The notes: generated from the letters alone by a model not told the origin. Shown: positions 35,515 to 44,709, numbered from the stretch's first letter. The stretch is 64,000 nucleotides of DNA from Planococcus sp. CP5-4_YE (GCF_019042655.1 NZ_JAHPZO010000002.1:310001-374000), one strand, 5' to 3'. Translations and numbers: made by a program.

Positions 35515-35736
35515 TCATTTCTTCATCTTCAAAAAATCACTAATATCAATCACATTCGATACCGCGTTCTTGTTCTCTTCCTGAATCTCCAAATAAATCT
35601 CTTTCCGGTGGATCGGAATTTCCTTCGGTGCGGAAATCCCCAGTTTGATGAGATCGCCTTCGATGGAAGTGACCGTAATTTCAATGTTGTCGTCGATGAC
35701 GATCGATTCGCCGACTTTGCGTCCGAGTACGAGCAT
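35515..35736 (-). CDS. csrA: Carbon storage regulator CsrA
   Basis: RNA-binding translational repressor, 73 aa, [20 protein letters not shown] with the conserved RNA-contact stretch [15 protein letters not shown]. In Bacillus it blocks flagellin translation until FliW, released by flagellin export, sequesters it. It overlaps the fliW unit closely (3 bp gap). Confidence 0.96.
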   Translation of the reverse strand: MLVLGRKVGESIVIDDNIEITVTSIEGDLIKLGISAPKEIPIHRKEIYLEIQEENKNAVSNVIDISDFLKMKK

Positions 35737-35739
35737 TCC

Positions 35740-36186
35740 TTACACCTGCCTTGCCGCTTGTTGGAACAGCGGATGTTTCACTTGGTAGTTCGGGTTGTTC
35801 AGGACGATCTGTTTGCCGAGCTGTTGTTTATTATTGATGACGACCGGCGCTTTCAAGTTCGCCGTCGCCTCACCGATTTGCTTGTTCGGCGTGACGGTCA
35901 CCAAGACGATTGCATCAGATGGGGCTTGCAGCTTAAATTGCGCAGTCAAAGTGTCATCGAGCTTCACTTCGTAGTCCGGCAAAAAAACGAACGGGTCCGC
36001 CATGAAGAAGCTGATTGCTGCGTGTTCCGTTGACTGGAGGAAAAAGAACGGCGAGTCGCCCGATGGGTCTGCCGGCAGCAAGACGAATGTCGTTTCCTCT
36101 TCGAATCCCGGGATGCCGCGTTCGAATGTGAGCAAACGATTGTCTTCAAGTTCGAGCTCGCCGAATTGTTCTGTCTGGATTTTCAT
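35740..36186 (-). CDS. fliW: Flagellar assembly factor FliW
   Basis: CsrA antagonist that also binds flagellin, 148 aa: FGELELEDNRLLTFERGIPG, and LVTVTPNKQIGEATANLKAP then VVINNKQQLGKQIVLNN. It starts 33 bp after a nucleotide cyclase gene and precedes csrA. Confidence 0.96.
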   Translation of the reverse strand: MKIQTEQFGELELEDNRLLTFERGIPGFEEETTFVLLPADPSGDSPFFFLQSTEHAAISFFMADPFVFLPDYEVKLDDTLTAQFKLQAPSDAIVLVTVTPNKQIGEATANLKAPVVINNKQQLGKQIVLNNPNYQVKHPLFQQAARQV

Positions 36187-36218
36187 GGCTGACTTCCTTT
36201 CTATATGAAAACTTCTAA

Positions 36219-38033
36219 TTAGCCTGCTTCTATATGAACCATCTTCTGCATGCGCAACCGTACCAAAGCTTGTTCGCCTGTGATGCCTTTCAATTCGGCG
36301 GTGAATGGTTCAATCGATAAGCCTTGTGCATCGACTAGGGCCGCAACGTCAGGCTGGTTGAGCAACTCCTGGCTCAGGATCACTTCGCCCGCATCGCCCT
36401 GCCCTTGCACACGCGCCGCCAAATTGACCGTGCGGCCGAAATAATCGAGCCGGTCGTTTGAGTTGACGGCGATGGCCGGTCCGCTGAAGAGACCGAGCCT
36501 TAGTAGCAGTGTATCATGTGTTTGTTCGTTAAAAGCATCCAGTTTTTCCTGAATGGCGAGTGCTGCTTTGACGCCGTCTGCGGGTTTTGAGAACACCGCC
36601 ATGACCGCGTCGCCGATTGTTTTGACAACGCTGCCGGAATTTTGCTTGATGTGTTCGGTCAAAAAGTCGAAATGGCCACGCACGCGTCCGTAGGCATTGG
36701 CGTCTCCAGATTCTTCGTAGAGCGCGGTCGAGCCTTTCAGGTCGGTGAACAGAATCGTTACATGTCCAATGGCGATTTTCTGCCCCGGTGCCAGTACTTC
36801 TGACGAAAACAAATCGCGAAATTCCTGCATGGCGGTCACTTTCGCCGCCGTTACGGTTTCTTCATTCCAATCGGCGTACTCGAGCGCGACGACGATGTCT
36901 TTTGCGCTATCGTTCGTGATGGCAATGTCCGAAGCTTCCCGTGATTGTGCTGTCCATCCAGATGCTGTGTAACAAAACGCACCGGTCTGGCCGATCCGGA
37001 TTTGGTCATTCAATTGCAGCACGCGCAAGCGCATCGGCGTGTGTCCTGCGACTGGCTTAAAACTGACCGATTGCCCTGCCCGAACGATGCGCTGTGCGAT
37101 GACATGCGGCGTGATGAGCGGGCTGCCGATGCAATACACTTCTGCGTAAGCGGTGCGCACGGTCGGATGCACCGCAAAATGCAATTCGACGGACTGGTCG
37201 AAATTCGCGTCATAGGCTATGCCGCACAGGTCGCAGTGGAAGCTTCGCTCGAGTTCCGACAAGCTGCGGTGACTGTCTTGGGAGACACGGCAATTCGGGC
37301 AAATGACGTGCCAGCTCAGTTGCAGCAAGCCAGCTTTCGTGGCATATAACATGCCCCGCAGTACTTCTTCTACCGGCATATCCCATAGCTTTGCGAGGTT
37401 TTTCGGCACGATCTCCGCTGCGTCTTGGTCGGTGCTGTTGGTGAGGTAATGCTGCAAGCGCGCCGTGAATTGCGGGGCGACCGGATACTTGGCCAATTGG
37501 CGGCTCAAGCTCTCGAGTTGCTCCGTGTTCACTTTTGGCGCCCGTTTATTCGCACGCGGGGCTGTTTCGGATTCTTCCTGCTGGTAATCGTCCAAAAACG
37601 CCATGATTTTCTTTAGCGCCGGCACTCCCGTTGCCTGGATGCCGACATAGCCGAGCACGTTCTTCGGAGAAAATTCTGCCGTCAGCCGGACTTTCGTGCG
37701 CGGCTTTTCGCCTTCGCTTACATCAAAAAATTCCAGCGTCAATATGTAATAATTAAGCGGCCCGTCCAGATATTGCCGTTCGGTCGTATAATACTCCAGC
37801 TCCTGCCATTCAAACGGCAGTGATTTCCATGTCATCGGCACGACGCCCATCACTTTCGCTGCCGCTTCCCGGTAGAACAAACCAGTCGATTCCGTCTGGC
37901 TCGGCTGGAACTTCACGGGGAACAAACCGATCGCATCGTTCAAGCGGTTATTGTCCGCGAGCTGCTCCCACGCCGTCTGCCGGTCGACCGGATATTCTTT
38001 TTCAATGGTGTAATGCTTTGATTTCAATGTCAT
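36219..38033 (-). CDS. Class III adenylate/guanylate cyclase with SRPBCC-like and zinc-ribbon regions
   Basis: 604 aa. N-terminal SRPBCC-like domain (residues about 1-150), a middle DUF5939-type region with a Cys4 ribbon (CPNCR ... CDLCG), and a C-terminal class III cyclase domain. Metal-binding Asp residues are present in ILFTDLKGSTALYE and KTIGDAVMAVF; the transition-state Asn/Arg pair is in GRTVNLAARVQ. It therefore looks active; whether the product is cAMP or cGMP cannot be decided here. ATG at 38033 is spaced well from AGGAG; a GTG two codons upstream is the alternative. It lies between the HD-GYP/DUF3307 pair and fliW, a surprising place for a cyclase. Confidence 0.85.
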   Translation of the reverse strand: MTLKSKHYTIEKEYPVDRQTAWEQLADNNRLNDAIGLFPVKFQPSQTESTGLFYREAAAKVMGVVPMTWKSLPFEWQELEYYTTERQYLDGPLNYYILTLEFFDVSEGEKPRTKVRLTAEFSPKNVLGYVGIQATGVPALKKIMAFLDDYQQEESETAPRANKRAPKVNTEQLESLSRQLAKYPVAPQFTARLQHYLTNSTDQDAAEIVPKNLAKLWDMPVEEVLRGMLYATKAGLLQLSWHVICPNCRVSQDSHRSLSELERSFHCDLCGIAYDANFDQSVELHFAVHPTVRTAYAEVYCIGSPLITPHVIAQRIVRAGQSVSFKPVAGHTPMRLRVLQLNDQIRIGQTGAFCYTASGWTAQSREASDIAITNDSAKDIVVALEYADWNEETVTAAKVTAMQEFRDLFSSEVLAPGQKIAIGHVTILFTDLKGSTALYEESGDANAYGRVRGHFDFLTEHIKQNSGSVVKTIGDAVMAVFSKPADGVKAALAIQEKLDAFNEQTHDTLLLRLGLFSGPAIAVNSNDRLDYFGRTVNLAARVQGQGDAGEVILSQELLNQPDVAALVDAQGLSIEPFTAELKGITGEQALVRLRMQKMVHIEAG

Positions 38034-38045
38034 CTTCACTCACTC

Positions 38046-38390
38046 CTATGTCAACGCAATCGCCAAAGCCAGAAACAAGAGGTGGAAAATCTGATCCGCC
38101 ACAATCGATAGCCATTTGCTTTCCGCCCCTGTCGTCATCTGGACGCGCTTCACCCAAAATTGGACAAAGCTGCGTCGGTCCAAGATTATGTGGCTGACGA
38201 AAATCACCGCGATGGCCGTCAGCGACAAGCCGCCTGCAAGCAGCCCGAACAAACTGACGATCGCGGTATAAACCGTCACATGTGTTAGCAGCGGCAGCCA
38301 CTGCGTCGCTTTGTGTTTCGCCATCCACGAAGTCTGGAACAGAAAATCACCGGTCAAATGCCCCAGCAGTAAAATATCAAACATGCTCAT
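38046..38390 (-). CDS. DUF3307 family membrane protein
   Basis: 114 aa with about three hydrophobic segments. The N-terminal pattern LLLGHLTGDFLFQTSWMAKH (GHLxGDFxxQ) is typical of DUF3307 proteins, and HIILDRRSFVQFW follows. No function is established. It overlaps the HD-GYP gene by 4 bp (ATGA), so the two are translationally coupled. Confidence 0.8.
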   Translation of the reverse strand: MSMFDILLLGHLTGDFLFQTSWMAKHKATQWLPLLTHVTVYTAIVSLFGLLAGGLSLTAIAVIFVSHIILDRRSFVQFWVKRVQMTTGAESKWLSIVADQIFHLLFLALAIALT

Positions 38391-39532
38391 ATCCGGTATC
38401 TCCGCTCTGTTTTATACGTACTCATGTCGTACTGGCATTCTTCCAAGATTTCGACCATCGCATCCACCAAATGGGCTTCGAATAATTCGCCCCGGCAGCG
38501 TAGCAGTTCTACAGCTCCTTGTTTTTCCGTACGCCCTGTGCTGTACGGGCGAGCGGTGGTCATGGCGTCAAAGGCATCCGCCACGCCGACGATGCGCGCG
38601 AATAACGGAATCGCATCGCCTTTTAGCCCTTCCGGATAGCCGCTGCCGTTAATGCGCTCATGATGGGATTTCGCCGTCTCGACTGAACGCTCCATGGCAT
38701 GTTGCGGTTCCATATTCGCCAAAATGCCGGCACCGATGGTTGTGTGCTGCTGGATCGCCTGAAATTCTTCTTGAGACAAGCGCCCAGGTTTTTGCAGCAA
38801 CTCGTCGCGAATGCCGATTTTTCCGATATCGTGCAGTAGCGCGGCCTTGTACAATTCTTCGCATTCGGCGGGCGTCATCCCGATTTTCTGGGCGATCCAT
38901 AAGGAATAATTGGCTACACGCTCGGAATGCCCCGCCGTATACGGATCCCGCGCATCGAGCAGGCTGGCAAGCGTCCGAATCATGCTGAGGAGCATGCGGT
39001 TCAGCTCATCGTACATTTGGCTATTGTGAAGCGCGAGCGCGGATTGATGCGCCAATGCTTCTGCCAAGCGCAAGTCTGCTTCGGTAAAAAATTCGCCGTC
39101 GCGCTTGTTGAGCAATTGCAAAGAGCCGAGTAATTGGCTTTTGACGATTAACGGCACCGTTAGGAGAGAACTGGTGATAAATCCGCTCTCCTGGTCGATT
39201 TGTTCGTTCCAATCGGCATGCCGCGTGACGTCTTCGATACGTTGGGCCTGCCCTGTTTCGAGAACTTTCCACACGACACCTTGCCCTCTCGGCACTTTCA
39301 CGTTGAGAATTTCTTCAGCTGCTGCACCGAATGCCGACACGGCCTGTAACTGCTGCCCGTCTGCATCCGCTATCCATAAGGTGCCAGCTTCCGCGCCGAT
39401 GACTTGCATCATCTGCTGCAAAATATTGTCGAACACTTTATCCTGATCAAGATGGGTGTTGAGCTCTTTCGACGCATCCCATAGAGTCATCAACTCTTGG
39501 ATGCGCTGTTCCAATTGTTCCTTTTCGTTCAT
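38387..39532 (-). CDS. GAF-HD-GYP cyclic-di-GMP phosphodiesterase
   Basis: 381 aa. A coiled N-terminus and GAF domain (residues about 15-170) are joined to an HD-GYP domain (about 185-370). Catalytic motifs are intact: HDIGKIG, HHERINGSGYPEGLKGDAIP (HHExxxGxGYP) and VADAFDAMTTARPY. HD-GYP enzymes hydrolyse c-di-GMP; here it heads the unit HD-GYP, DUF3307, cyclase, fliW, csrA, and the same window has a c-di-GMP riboswitch on the flagellar operon. Confidence 0.9.
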   Translation of the reverse strand: MNEKEQLEQRIQELMTLWDASKELNTHLDQDKVFDNILQQMMQVIGAEAGTLWIADADGQQLQAVSAFGAAAEEILNVKVPRGQGVVWKVLETGQAQRIEDVTRHADWNEQIDQESGFITSSLLTVPLIVKSQLLGSLQLLNKRDGEFFTEADLRLAEALAHQSALALHNSQMYDELNRMLLSMIRTLASLLDARDPYTAGHSERVANYSLWIAQKIGMTPAECEELYKAALLHDIGKIGIRDELLQKPGRLSQEEFQAIQQHTTIGAGILANMEPQHAMERSVETAKSHHERINGSGYPEGLKGDAIPLFARIVGVADAFDAMTTARPYSTGRTEKQGAVELLRCRGELFEAHLVDAMVEILEECQYDMSTYKTERRYRI

Positions 39533-39732
39533 GAAGGGCCTCCACTATAAGTTTTTACTTTGAAATCGAGATGAATTATTTATTCCAAACGATAGCTTAT
39601 TATCACGCTATATACAATACATAGTAAAAGATTAAATGAAAAAATTTACATTTTTTTAGCCTTTAACATCCAACCACTATAGATGCTTCTCTTTTATTAT
39701 CGGCAGTTTCGCTGAAATATTTACTAACTGGC

Positions 39733-39764
39733 ACAAAAAAACCGGGCCTCTACCTGGCCCGGTT
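39733..39764 (-). terminator. Terminator after the RsbR-like gene
   Basis: ACCGGGCCAGG-UAG-AGGCCCGGUUUUUUUGU on the minus strand. Confidence 0.88.
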
Positions 39765-39774
39765 CTTCGCATTG

Positions 39775-40605
39775 TTACGATTCGATTTTCTCCAGACTTT
39801 CCAGTGCTTGCTTGACGGTTGCATAGGCATCCGCCGAGGCTAATTGAATGCCCGACTGGACGATGGTCTGCACCAAATCCGGACGCATACCCGCTACGAC
39901 GACATGGATGCCCATCAAACTGAGCGTGCTGCCGATATGGTGTATCGCTTCTGCGTTCTGGTCGTCAATCGTCAAGACGCCCGAGAAATCCGTGATGACA
40001 TGATACACATCCATCTCTGCGATATGCGGGATGACATTCGTTAAAATGTGGTTGACCCGGTAGCTGTCGAGATAGCCGATCAACGGCAACACGACAACAT
40101 CATCCGCGACTGGAACGATCGGTGCCGACAATGCAATCATCTCGCTTTGCATTTCCGCTTCGTATTTTTCCTGAAGCCGTTCGAATGCAAAGAAGGTCTC
40201 GTTCAGGCTGACATCGAGCAAGGTGTTGATGCGTTTGATGGCCAGCGCGTTCTCTTCCAAGCTGAGCCCTGATTTGACGCTCAGTTCCGTAAACAATTCC
40301 GCCATGACGACGCGCGTCGGCGGATAACGCACGACAATCTCTGAAATCTTGCCGCCGGAAGATACTTGCATCTCTGCATTTTGCTTGCTCCACTCAATGA
40401 GTGCATCCGGCACCTCGAGGTCGGCTTCGTTGCCGATGGTGTCGCCAAGATAGCCAAGCAATTCCTCGTACATGTCCACCGCGCGCAAGCGTTCCTCTGC
40501 CGGGATCTCCTGGTCGATTTTTGCGAGCACCCGCTCCACTACTTGTTCAGCGAGCGTACGCGGGCTCGCTGTGATATATCCGCAAAACTCCGTAAATGAA
40601 GACAT
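39775..40605 (-). CDS. RsbR-like STAS protein (stressosome type)
   Basis: 276 aa, near the size of B. subtilis RsbRA (274). N-terminal non-haem globin-like helical domain and C-terminal STAS domain (VVVLPLIGYLDSYRVNHILT ... VITDFSGVLTIDDQNAEAIH). The site matching RsbR Thr171 reads DFSGV (Ser), and the Thr205 site is kept in GMRPDLVQTIVQSG. No rsbS or rsbT lies beside it, so it is an orphan paralogue in this window. ATG at 40605 has AAGGTGG upstream; TTG at 40626 is an alternative. Confidence 0.82.
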   Translation of the reverse strand: MSSFTEFCGYITASPRTLAEQVVERVLAKIDQEIPAEERLRAVDMYEELLGYLGDTIGNEADLEVPDALIEWSKQNAEMQVSSGGKISEIVVRYPPTRVVMAELFTELSVKSGLSLEENALAIKRINTLLDVSLNETFFAFERLQEKYEAEMQSEMIALSAPIVPVADDVVVLPLIGYLDSYRVNHILTNVIPHIAEMDVYHVITDFSGVLTIDDQNAEAIHHIGSTLSLMGIHVVVAGMRPDLVQTIVQSGIQLASADAYATVKQALESLEKIES

Positions 40606-40708
40606 TCCGCCTGCCACCTTTTCCAATGAATTGCTTTCAGTATACCATTTTGTATAAGGGCAGGCACGCCGATATGACTATGGAAACGACAATGTCATAC
40701 TCCTGTAA

Positions 40709-40742
40709 TAAAGCCCCGCCTATAGTTTCAGGCGGGGCTTTC
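40709..40742 (-). terminator. Terminator after the DinB-like gene
   Basis: AAAGCCCCGCCUGAAACUAUAGGCGGGGCUUUAUU on the minus strand; symmetrical enough to act both ways. Confidence 0.8.
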
Positions 40743-40748
40743 ATCTAC

Positions 40749-41210
40749 TTATTGGATTTTAATCGTTTTGCGGATGGCGCTCATCGTCCCGAGATGAAGC
40801 GCATCATGTGAAATCATGAATGCCAAAACTTCTCCGAGCGTCTCCATGCCGAGAAACGGCTCGAGCAATTTGTTGTCGAGCTTGCCGGCAGTCACCTGTT
40901 CGATTTGGCCGGGCTGGTCGCGCAGCACTTGCTTGAGCTCTTCAAGCGATGGCACGTCGCCTTCCCAGTTTTGCGGGGATGTGCCGCTTGCGAATAAGGC
41001 TTTGTAATGCTCCGGCAACAACGCCTCCACGCCGAGTGACTTCGAAACAAAGCTGTCAATTCCCGTTGCCAAATGCCCAGCATTCCAGCGGATTGAATTG
41101 CGGAACGGTGCCGGCATTTGGTCGGCCTCTTCTTCACTTATCTTATCCAGCAGCTTGATGATCATGCCGCGCCATGTTTTCCATTGGCGGAATATCATTT
41201 CTTCATTCAT
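40749..41210 (-). CDS. DinB-family protein
   Basis: 153 aa four-helix protein of the DinB/YfiT superfamily. Three His positions that bind metal in this family are visible: NAGHLATG near residue 45 and HDALH near residue 138. Substrate unknown; relatives include thiol-S-transferases. Confidence 0.8.
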   Translation of the reverse strand: MNEEMIFRQWKTWRGMIIKLLDKISEEEADQMPAPFRNSIRWNAGHLATGIDSFVSKSLGVEALLPEHYKALFASGTSPQNWEGDVPSLEELKQVLRDQPGQIEQVTAGKLDNKLLEPFLGMETLGEVLAFMISHDALHLGTMSAIRKTIKIQ

Positions 41211-41368
41211 CTTATCGCCTCCTGAATTATGAATATGCCCATTTTATCGTTTTCACAGGAAGCTGCGCAAAGCTTCCGACTCCCTTTCATCACCAAATCA
41301 GAAACCTAACCATTTTTTGGTAAATAATTTGCTTTTTCATCCTTAAATCCCTTCTTTGTAAATTCTTC

Positions 41369-41396
41369 TTGTGTATTAAGTCACATCGGATATACT
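41369..41396 (+). promoter_or_regulatory. Promoter of the EAL gene
   Basis: TTGTGT (41369-41374), 16 nt, TATACT (41391-41396), about 30 bp before the start codon. Confidence 0.5.
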
Positions 41397-41427
41397 TTAA
41401 TTACCACAAATTTAAGGGGGAGCATGT

Positions 41428-42429
41428 TTGAACTGTAATAATTGTTCTGTCTCGACACTGACATTTGATATTCGCCTAAGCGGTGAATTGAACCATTCCA
41501 TTATCCCAATTGCCATAGATCACTTAGAGCGCCAAGGCCTGGACGTCTCTTTAAAAGACAACCGGCTGCGCATGGGCGAATTCGGCGCCCGCGAATTTTT
41601 GAGCTTTTGCGAAGACCTGTTGGACATCGAATCCGCGGAATTCCGCATCAACCGGGAAAGCTACCAACCGATCACGGATATGCATCAAGTATTCGATATG
41701 GAATGGATTGATGAAGTCATCCAAAATGAACGCATCGTCTCCCATTTCCAGCCGATTGTCGACAAAGAGCGCAACGTGTTTGCTTACGAAATGCTCGCGC
41801 GTTTCCACGATGCCGACGGCCAGGTCATCTACCCAAATACAATCTTCCCCGCTGCGAAAAGCCGCGGCCGTTTGTATGCGCTTGACCGTGTCTGCCGGAT
41901 GACTGCTGTTCGCGCGGCCGGCCAATTGTCAGGCGAAAAAGCATTCATCAATTTCATCCCGACTTCGATTTACTCGCCAGAATTTTGCCTGCGTTCGACA
42001 ATCGACCTGGCTCACCAAACAGGCGTCGATCCGGACCAACTGGTCTTTGAAGTCGTCGAATCCGAGAAAGTCGACGATTTGGAGCACTTAAAGCATATTC
42101 TTGGCTATTACAAATCAAGAGGCTTCCAATACGCACTCGACGATGTTGGCGAAGGCTACAGCACCGCCGAAGTTCTCGGTGAACTAAAACCGCATTTTAT
42201 GAAACTCGATATGAAATACGTTTTTGGCGTTGCCCAAGATGCCGAAAAGCAAACAGTCGCACAAAGCTTTCTTAAAAAAGCCCAAGCAGTCGGCTCGACG
42301 CCGCTTGCTGAAGGCATCGAAACCGAAGAAGATTTCTTATGGCTGAAAGCACAAGGCTATGAATTGTTCCAAGGCTATTATTTCGGCAAACCGGCCGCAG
42401 CACCGCTTGTAGCAAAAGCTGTCTCATAA
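41428..42429 (+). CDS. EAL-domain cyclic-di-GMP phosphodiesterase
   Basis: 333 aa. An N-terminal segment of about 95 residues with a CxxC pair (NCNNC) precedes an EAL domain. The EAL triad reads EML (YEMLAR), with the glutamate kept; other catalytic residues are present: FINFIPTSIY, FEVVESEKVDD, YALDDVGEGYS, MKLDMKYV, LAEGIETEEDF and LFQGYYFGKP. It is therefore probably active. TTG start behind AAGGGGGAG; an ATG four bases earlier is out of frame. Convergent with a GNAT gene whose 3' end overlaps it by 52 bp. Confidence 0.9.
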   Translation: MNCNNCSVSTLTFDIRLSGELNHSIIPIAIDHLERQGLDVSLKDNRLRMGEFGAREFLSFCEDLLDIESAEFRINRESYQPITDMHQVFDMEWIDEVIQNERIVSHFQPIVDKERNVFAYEMLARFHDADGQVIYPNTIFPAAKSRGRLYALDRVCRMTAVRAAGQLSGEKAFINFIPTSIYSPEFCLRSTIDLAHQTGVDPDQLVFEVVESEKVDDLEHLKHILGYYKSRGFQYALDDVGEGYSTAEVLGELKPHFMKLDMKYVFGVAQDAEKQTVAQSFLKKAQAVGSTPLAEGIETEEDFLWLKAQGYELFQGYYFGKPAAAPLVAKAVS

Positions 42430-43004
42430 ATTAGAAAGAGGAAGAGACCTATTCGTCTCTTCCTCTTTTTTAAAGTTGAAAATTCACCCGCATATTGGAC
42501 CACACCGCTCACATTCGCCAATGCGCCTGGGACCAATTCGATCACCATAAACGCCTCTTCCGGAACATCAAAAGGAGCACGGATATTCCAGCGGCTCGCT
42601 GGTTCAAAACCAAACTTCGGGTAGTATGCTGGATGGCCCAGTACAATCACAGAAGAAAAGCCCAGCTGTTTCGCACGTTCGAATGAAGCGTTGATCAATG
42701 CGCTTCCGATACCCTTTCTTTGGTGTTCCGGCGACACCGAAACGGGAGCCAGCGCGAGGGTTTCGCATGACTTTTCCCCCTCTAGAATCCATGCTTTCGT
42801 CAGCAAAATATGGCCAAGCAACTTGGCATCTGAACATTTTGCGGTCAAAGACAATTCCGTTACGTAAGCCTTGCTGTTTCTTAAGCGCTTTACCAGCTGA
42901 TGCTCCGTCTGATCACTGTACTCCTCGCTGGCAAAGGCTTGCCGGATAAGTTCTTCCACTGCTTCAAATTCCGATGCTCGCTCTTGTTCGATGATTATTT
43001 CCAT
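42378..43004 (-). CDS. GNAT-family N-acetyltransferase with a read-through C-terminal tail
   Basis: 208 aa. Typical YhbS-like GNAT core: LALAPVSVSPEHQRKGIGSA (acetyl-CoA loop), then FERAKQLGFSSVIVLGHPAY and YYPKFGFEPAS. The core should end near VQYAGEFS (about residue 175). The remaining 33 residues are encoded by the EAL gene's terminator and its 3' coding end in antisense, and read like accidental sequence (KKRKRRIGLFLFL). A lost stop codon is the simplest explanation. Confidence 0.8.
   Translation of the reverse strand: MEIIIEQERASEFEAVEELIRQAFASEEYSDQTEHQLVKRLRNSKAYVTELSLTAKCSDAKLLGHILLTKAWILEGEKSCETLALAPVSVSPEHQRKGIGSALINASFERAKQLGFSSVIVLGHPAYYPKFGFEPASRWNIRAPFDVPEEAFMVIELVPGALANVSGVVQYAGEFSTLKKRKRRIGLFLFLIYETAFATSGAAAGLPK
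42435..42472 (+). terminator. Terminator after the EAL gene, inside the GNAT tail
   Basis: AAGAGGAAGAGAC-CUAUUC-GUCUCUUCCUCUUUUUU on the plus strand. Confidence 0.88.
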
Positions 43005-43090
43005 TCAACTTCACCTGCTCTGAACTTATTGGTGGTTCGCAATGCCCTTTTGTCTTGTGGCAGTTAGGAGACCACAAGGAGCCATGCGTT

Positions 43091-44197
43091 TTATTCCCGC
43101 TTTATCTCAGGCATACTTTTAATATGCAAATCGCGCTGAGGGAATGGGATTTCAATTTTGTGTTCCGCAAACAGCCGGTTGATGCGAAAATTCAAGGCAC
43201 TTTTTGTGGCAATGACCTGGTTCGAGTTATCGATCCACACCATCAACGCGAAATCGAGCGACGACTCGCCGAACGCCGCAAAATTGACGAACGGTTCTGG
43301 GTCTGACAAGACGATACCTCCTGCTTGCTCTTCTTCTTGTGCAGCTTGCAGCAACACGCTCTTCACTTGATCCGCATCGCTTCCATAAGCGACACCAACG
43401 GGAACTACCAGACGCATGCGTGGATCGCCGTAGGAACGGTTGACCACCTGCTCCTCCAGAAAATAGGAGTTCGGCACGATGACGTGTTCATTATGGATCG
43501 TCTTAATAACGGTCGAGCGCATCGAAATCTTGTCGACATCGCCGATCAAATCGTCGATGATGACCCGGTCGCCGACTTTAATCGGCCGCTCGAACAACAG
43601 GATGATGCCTGAAATAAAGTTCGAAGCGATGTTCTGCAGGCCAAACCCAATTCCGACCCCAAGCACCCCTGCAAACACAGTCAAGGCGCTCAAATCCAAT
43701 CCGACCGTCGTCAAGCTGACAATGATTGCAATGGCCATCACGGTATAGTGGAACATCCGGTCGAATGTAAAACTCATACCGCGGTCCAAATGGTAACGTT
43801 GATAGACATTCGGCAAAATATAACGCGTGATGATTTTCGAAGCGCGGTTAGCGAGCGACACAATCAGGATCACCAGGATCACCAAGAATGCCGTGATTTC
43901 GACATTGCCGATTTCAAACAGCCGGTCGAACATCCATCCCGAATTGGAAAAATAAAAGATCATGAATAGCAAAATCCCATAAGTTGTGGCCCAGTTCAAT
44001 AAGCTGCGCAGCACTGGATCTACGTAGCGGAACACCCGATTTTTGCTTAAACGGCGAGAAATGGCAAGCACAATTGCCCTGACGAGAAAAATGCACGCCA
44101 CGTAAAACACGAACAGCAACACTTCCGTCCATTCAATTTGTTCGAACACATCGTACCAGCGCTCGGTCAGCTCTTCTGGCTGAATCGTCAATAGCAT
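43091..44197 (-). CDS. MscS-family mechanosensitive ion channel
   Basis: 368 aa, with five or so membrane segments, and the pore-lining helix and beta domain: TVFAGVLGVGIGFGLQNIAS then NFISGIILLFERPIKVGDRV. The ORF extends 57 codons upstream into the neighbouring thioesterase gene; ATG at 44197 lies behind GGGGGCG and fits the family's N-terminal membrane region. Confidence 0.9.
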   Translation of the reverse strand: MLLTIQPEELTERWYDVFEQIEWTEVLLFVFYVACIFLVRAIVLAISRRLSKNRVFRYVDPVLRSLLNWATTYGILLFMIFYFSNSGWMFDRLFEIGNVEITAFLVILVILIVSLANRASKIITRYILPNVYQRYHLDRGMSFTFDRMFHYTVMAIAIIVSLTTVGLDLSALTVFAGVLGVGIGFGLQNIASNFISGIILLFERPIKVGDRVIIDDLIGDVDKISMRSTVIKTIHNEHVIVPNSYFLEEQVVNRSYGDPRMRLVVPVGVAYGSDADQVKSVLLQAAQEEEQAGGIVLSDPEPFVNFAAFGESSLDFALMVWIDNSNQVIATKSALNFRINRLFAEHKIEIPFPQRDLHIKSMPEIKRE

Positions 44198-44231
44198 CTC
44201 CACGCCCCCTTTCCAGTTCCATCTACAAGAT

Positions 44232-44684
44232 TCATTCTTTTTCCGTTTCCACGAAATACTGGTCTTTCCGGTACGACACGCCATCGACCGTTGCAATGAT
44301 CTCATCTCCACGTAATACATCCGCGCGGTAGAAGCCGACACGGAAATTGCGTTTCGTCTCGATCGCACGCGCCGTCAGTAAATCCCCAGGCTTTGCCGCT
44401 TGGATAAACTGGGCGTTGGTCGACAAACCGACAGATGCTTTGCCATGTGCATTGCTGACTACCGATAGCACGTGGTCGGCGAGCGCGAAAATAACGGCAC
44501 CATGTGCAGTTCCATAGGCATTGACCATGTGATCCTGCACCACCAGCTCCGCCTCAGCTAGTGTTTCTTCGAATTTAGTTAAGTGGATGCCGAGCGAACG
44601 GGCATACGGATCATTTGCCACTTTGTCGCGAATTTCTGCGTAATGTTGTTGATGGAGTAGTTGTTCATCGATTCGTTTTGCCAT
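44232..44684 (-). CDS. PaaI-type hotdog thioesterase
   Basis: 150 aa. The hotdog motif AYGTAHGAVIFALADHVLSV carries the HGG-like turn typical of PaaI proteins, followed by LSTNAQFIQAAKPGDLLTAR. Start ATG at 44684 (MAKRIDEQLL) with AAGGAAG upstream; 20 more codons are open upstream but lack a ribosome site. Acyl-CoA substrate unknown. Confidence 0.87.
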   Translation of the reverse strand: MAKRIDEQLLHQQHYAEIRDKVANDPYARSLGIHLTKFEETLAEAELVVQDHMVNAYGTAHGAVIFALADHVLSVVSNAHGKASVGLSTNAQFIQAAKPGDLLTARAIETKRNFRVGFYRADVLRGDEIIATVDGVSYRKDQYFVETEKE

Positions 44685-44709
44685 AATGTCTTCCTTTCTG
44701 ACCACTATA

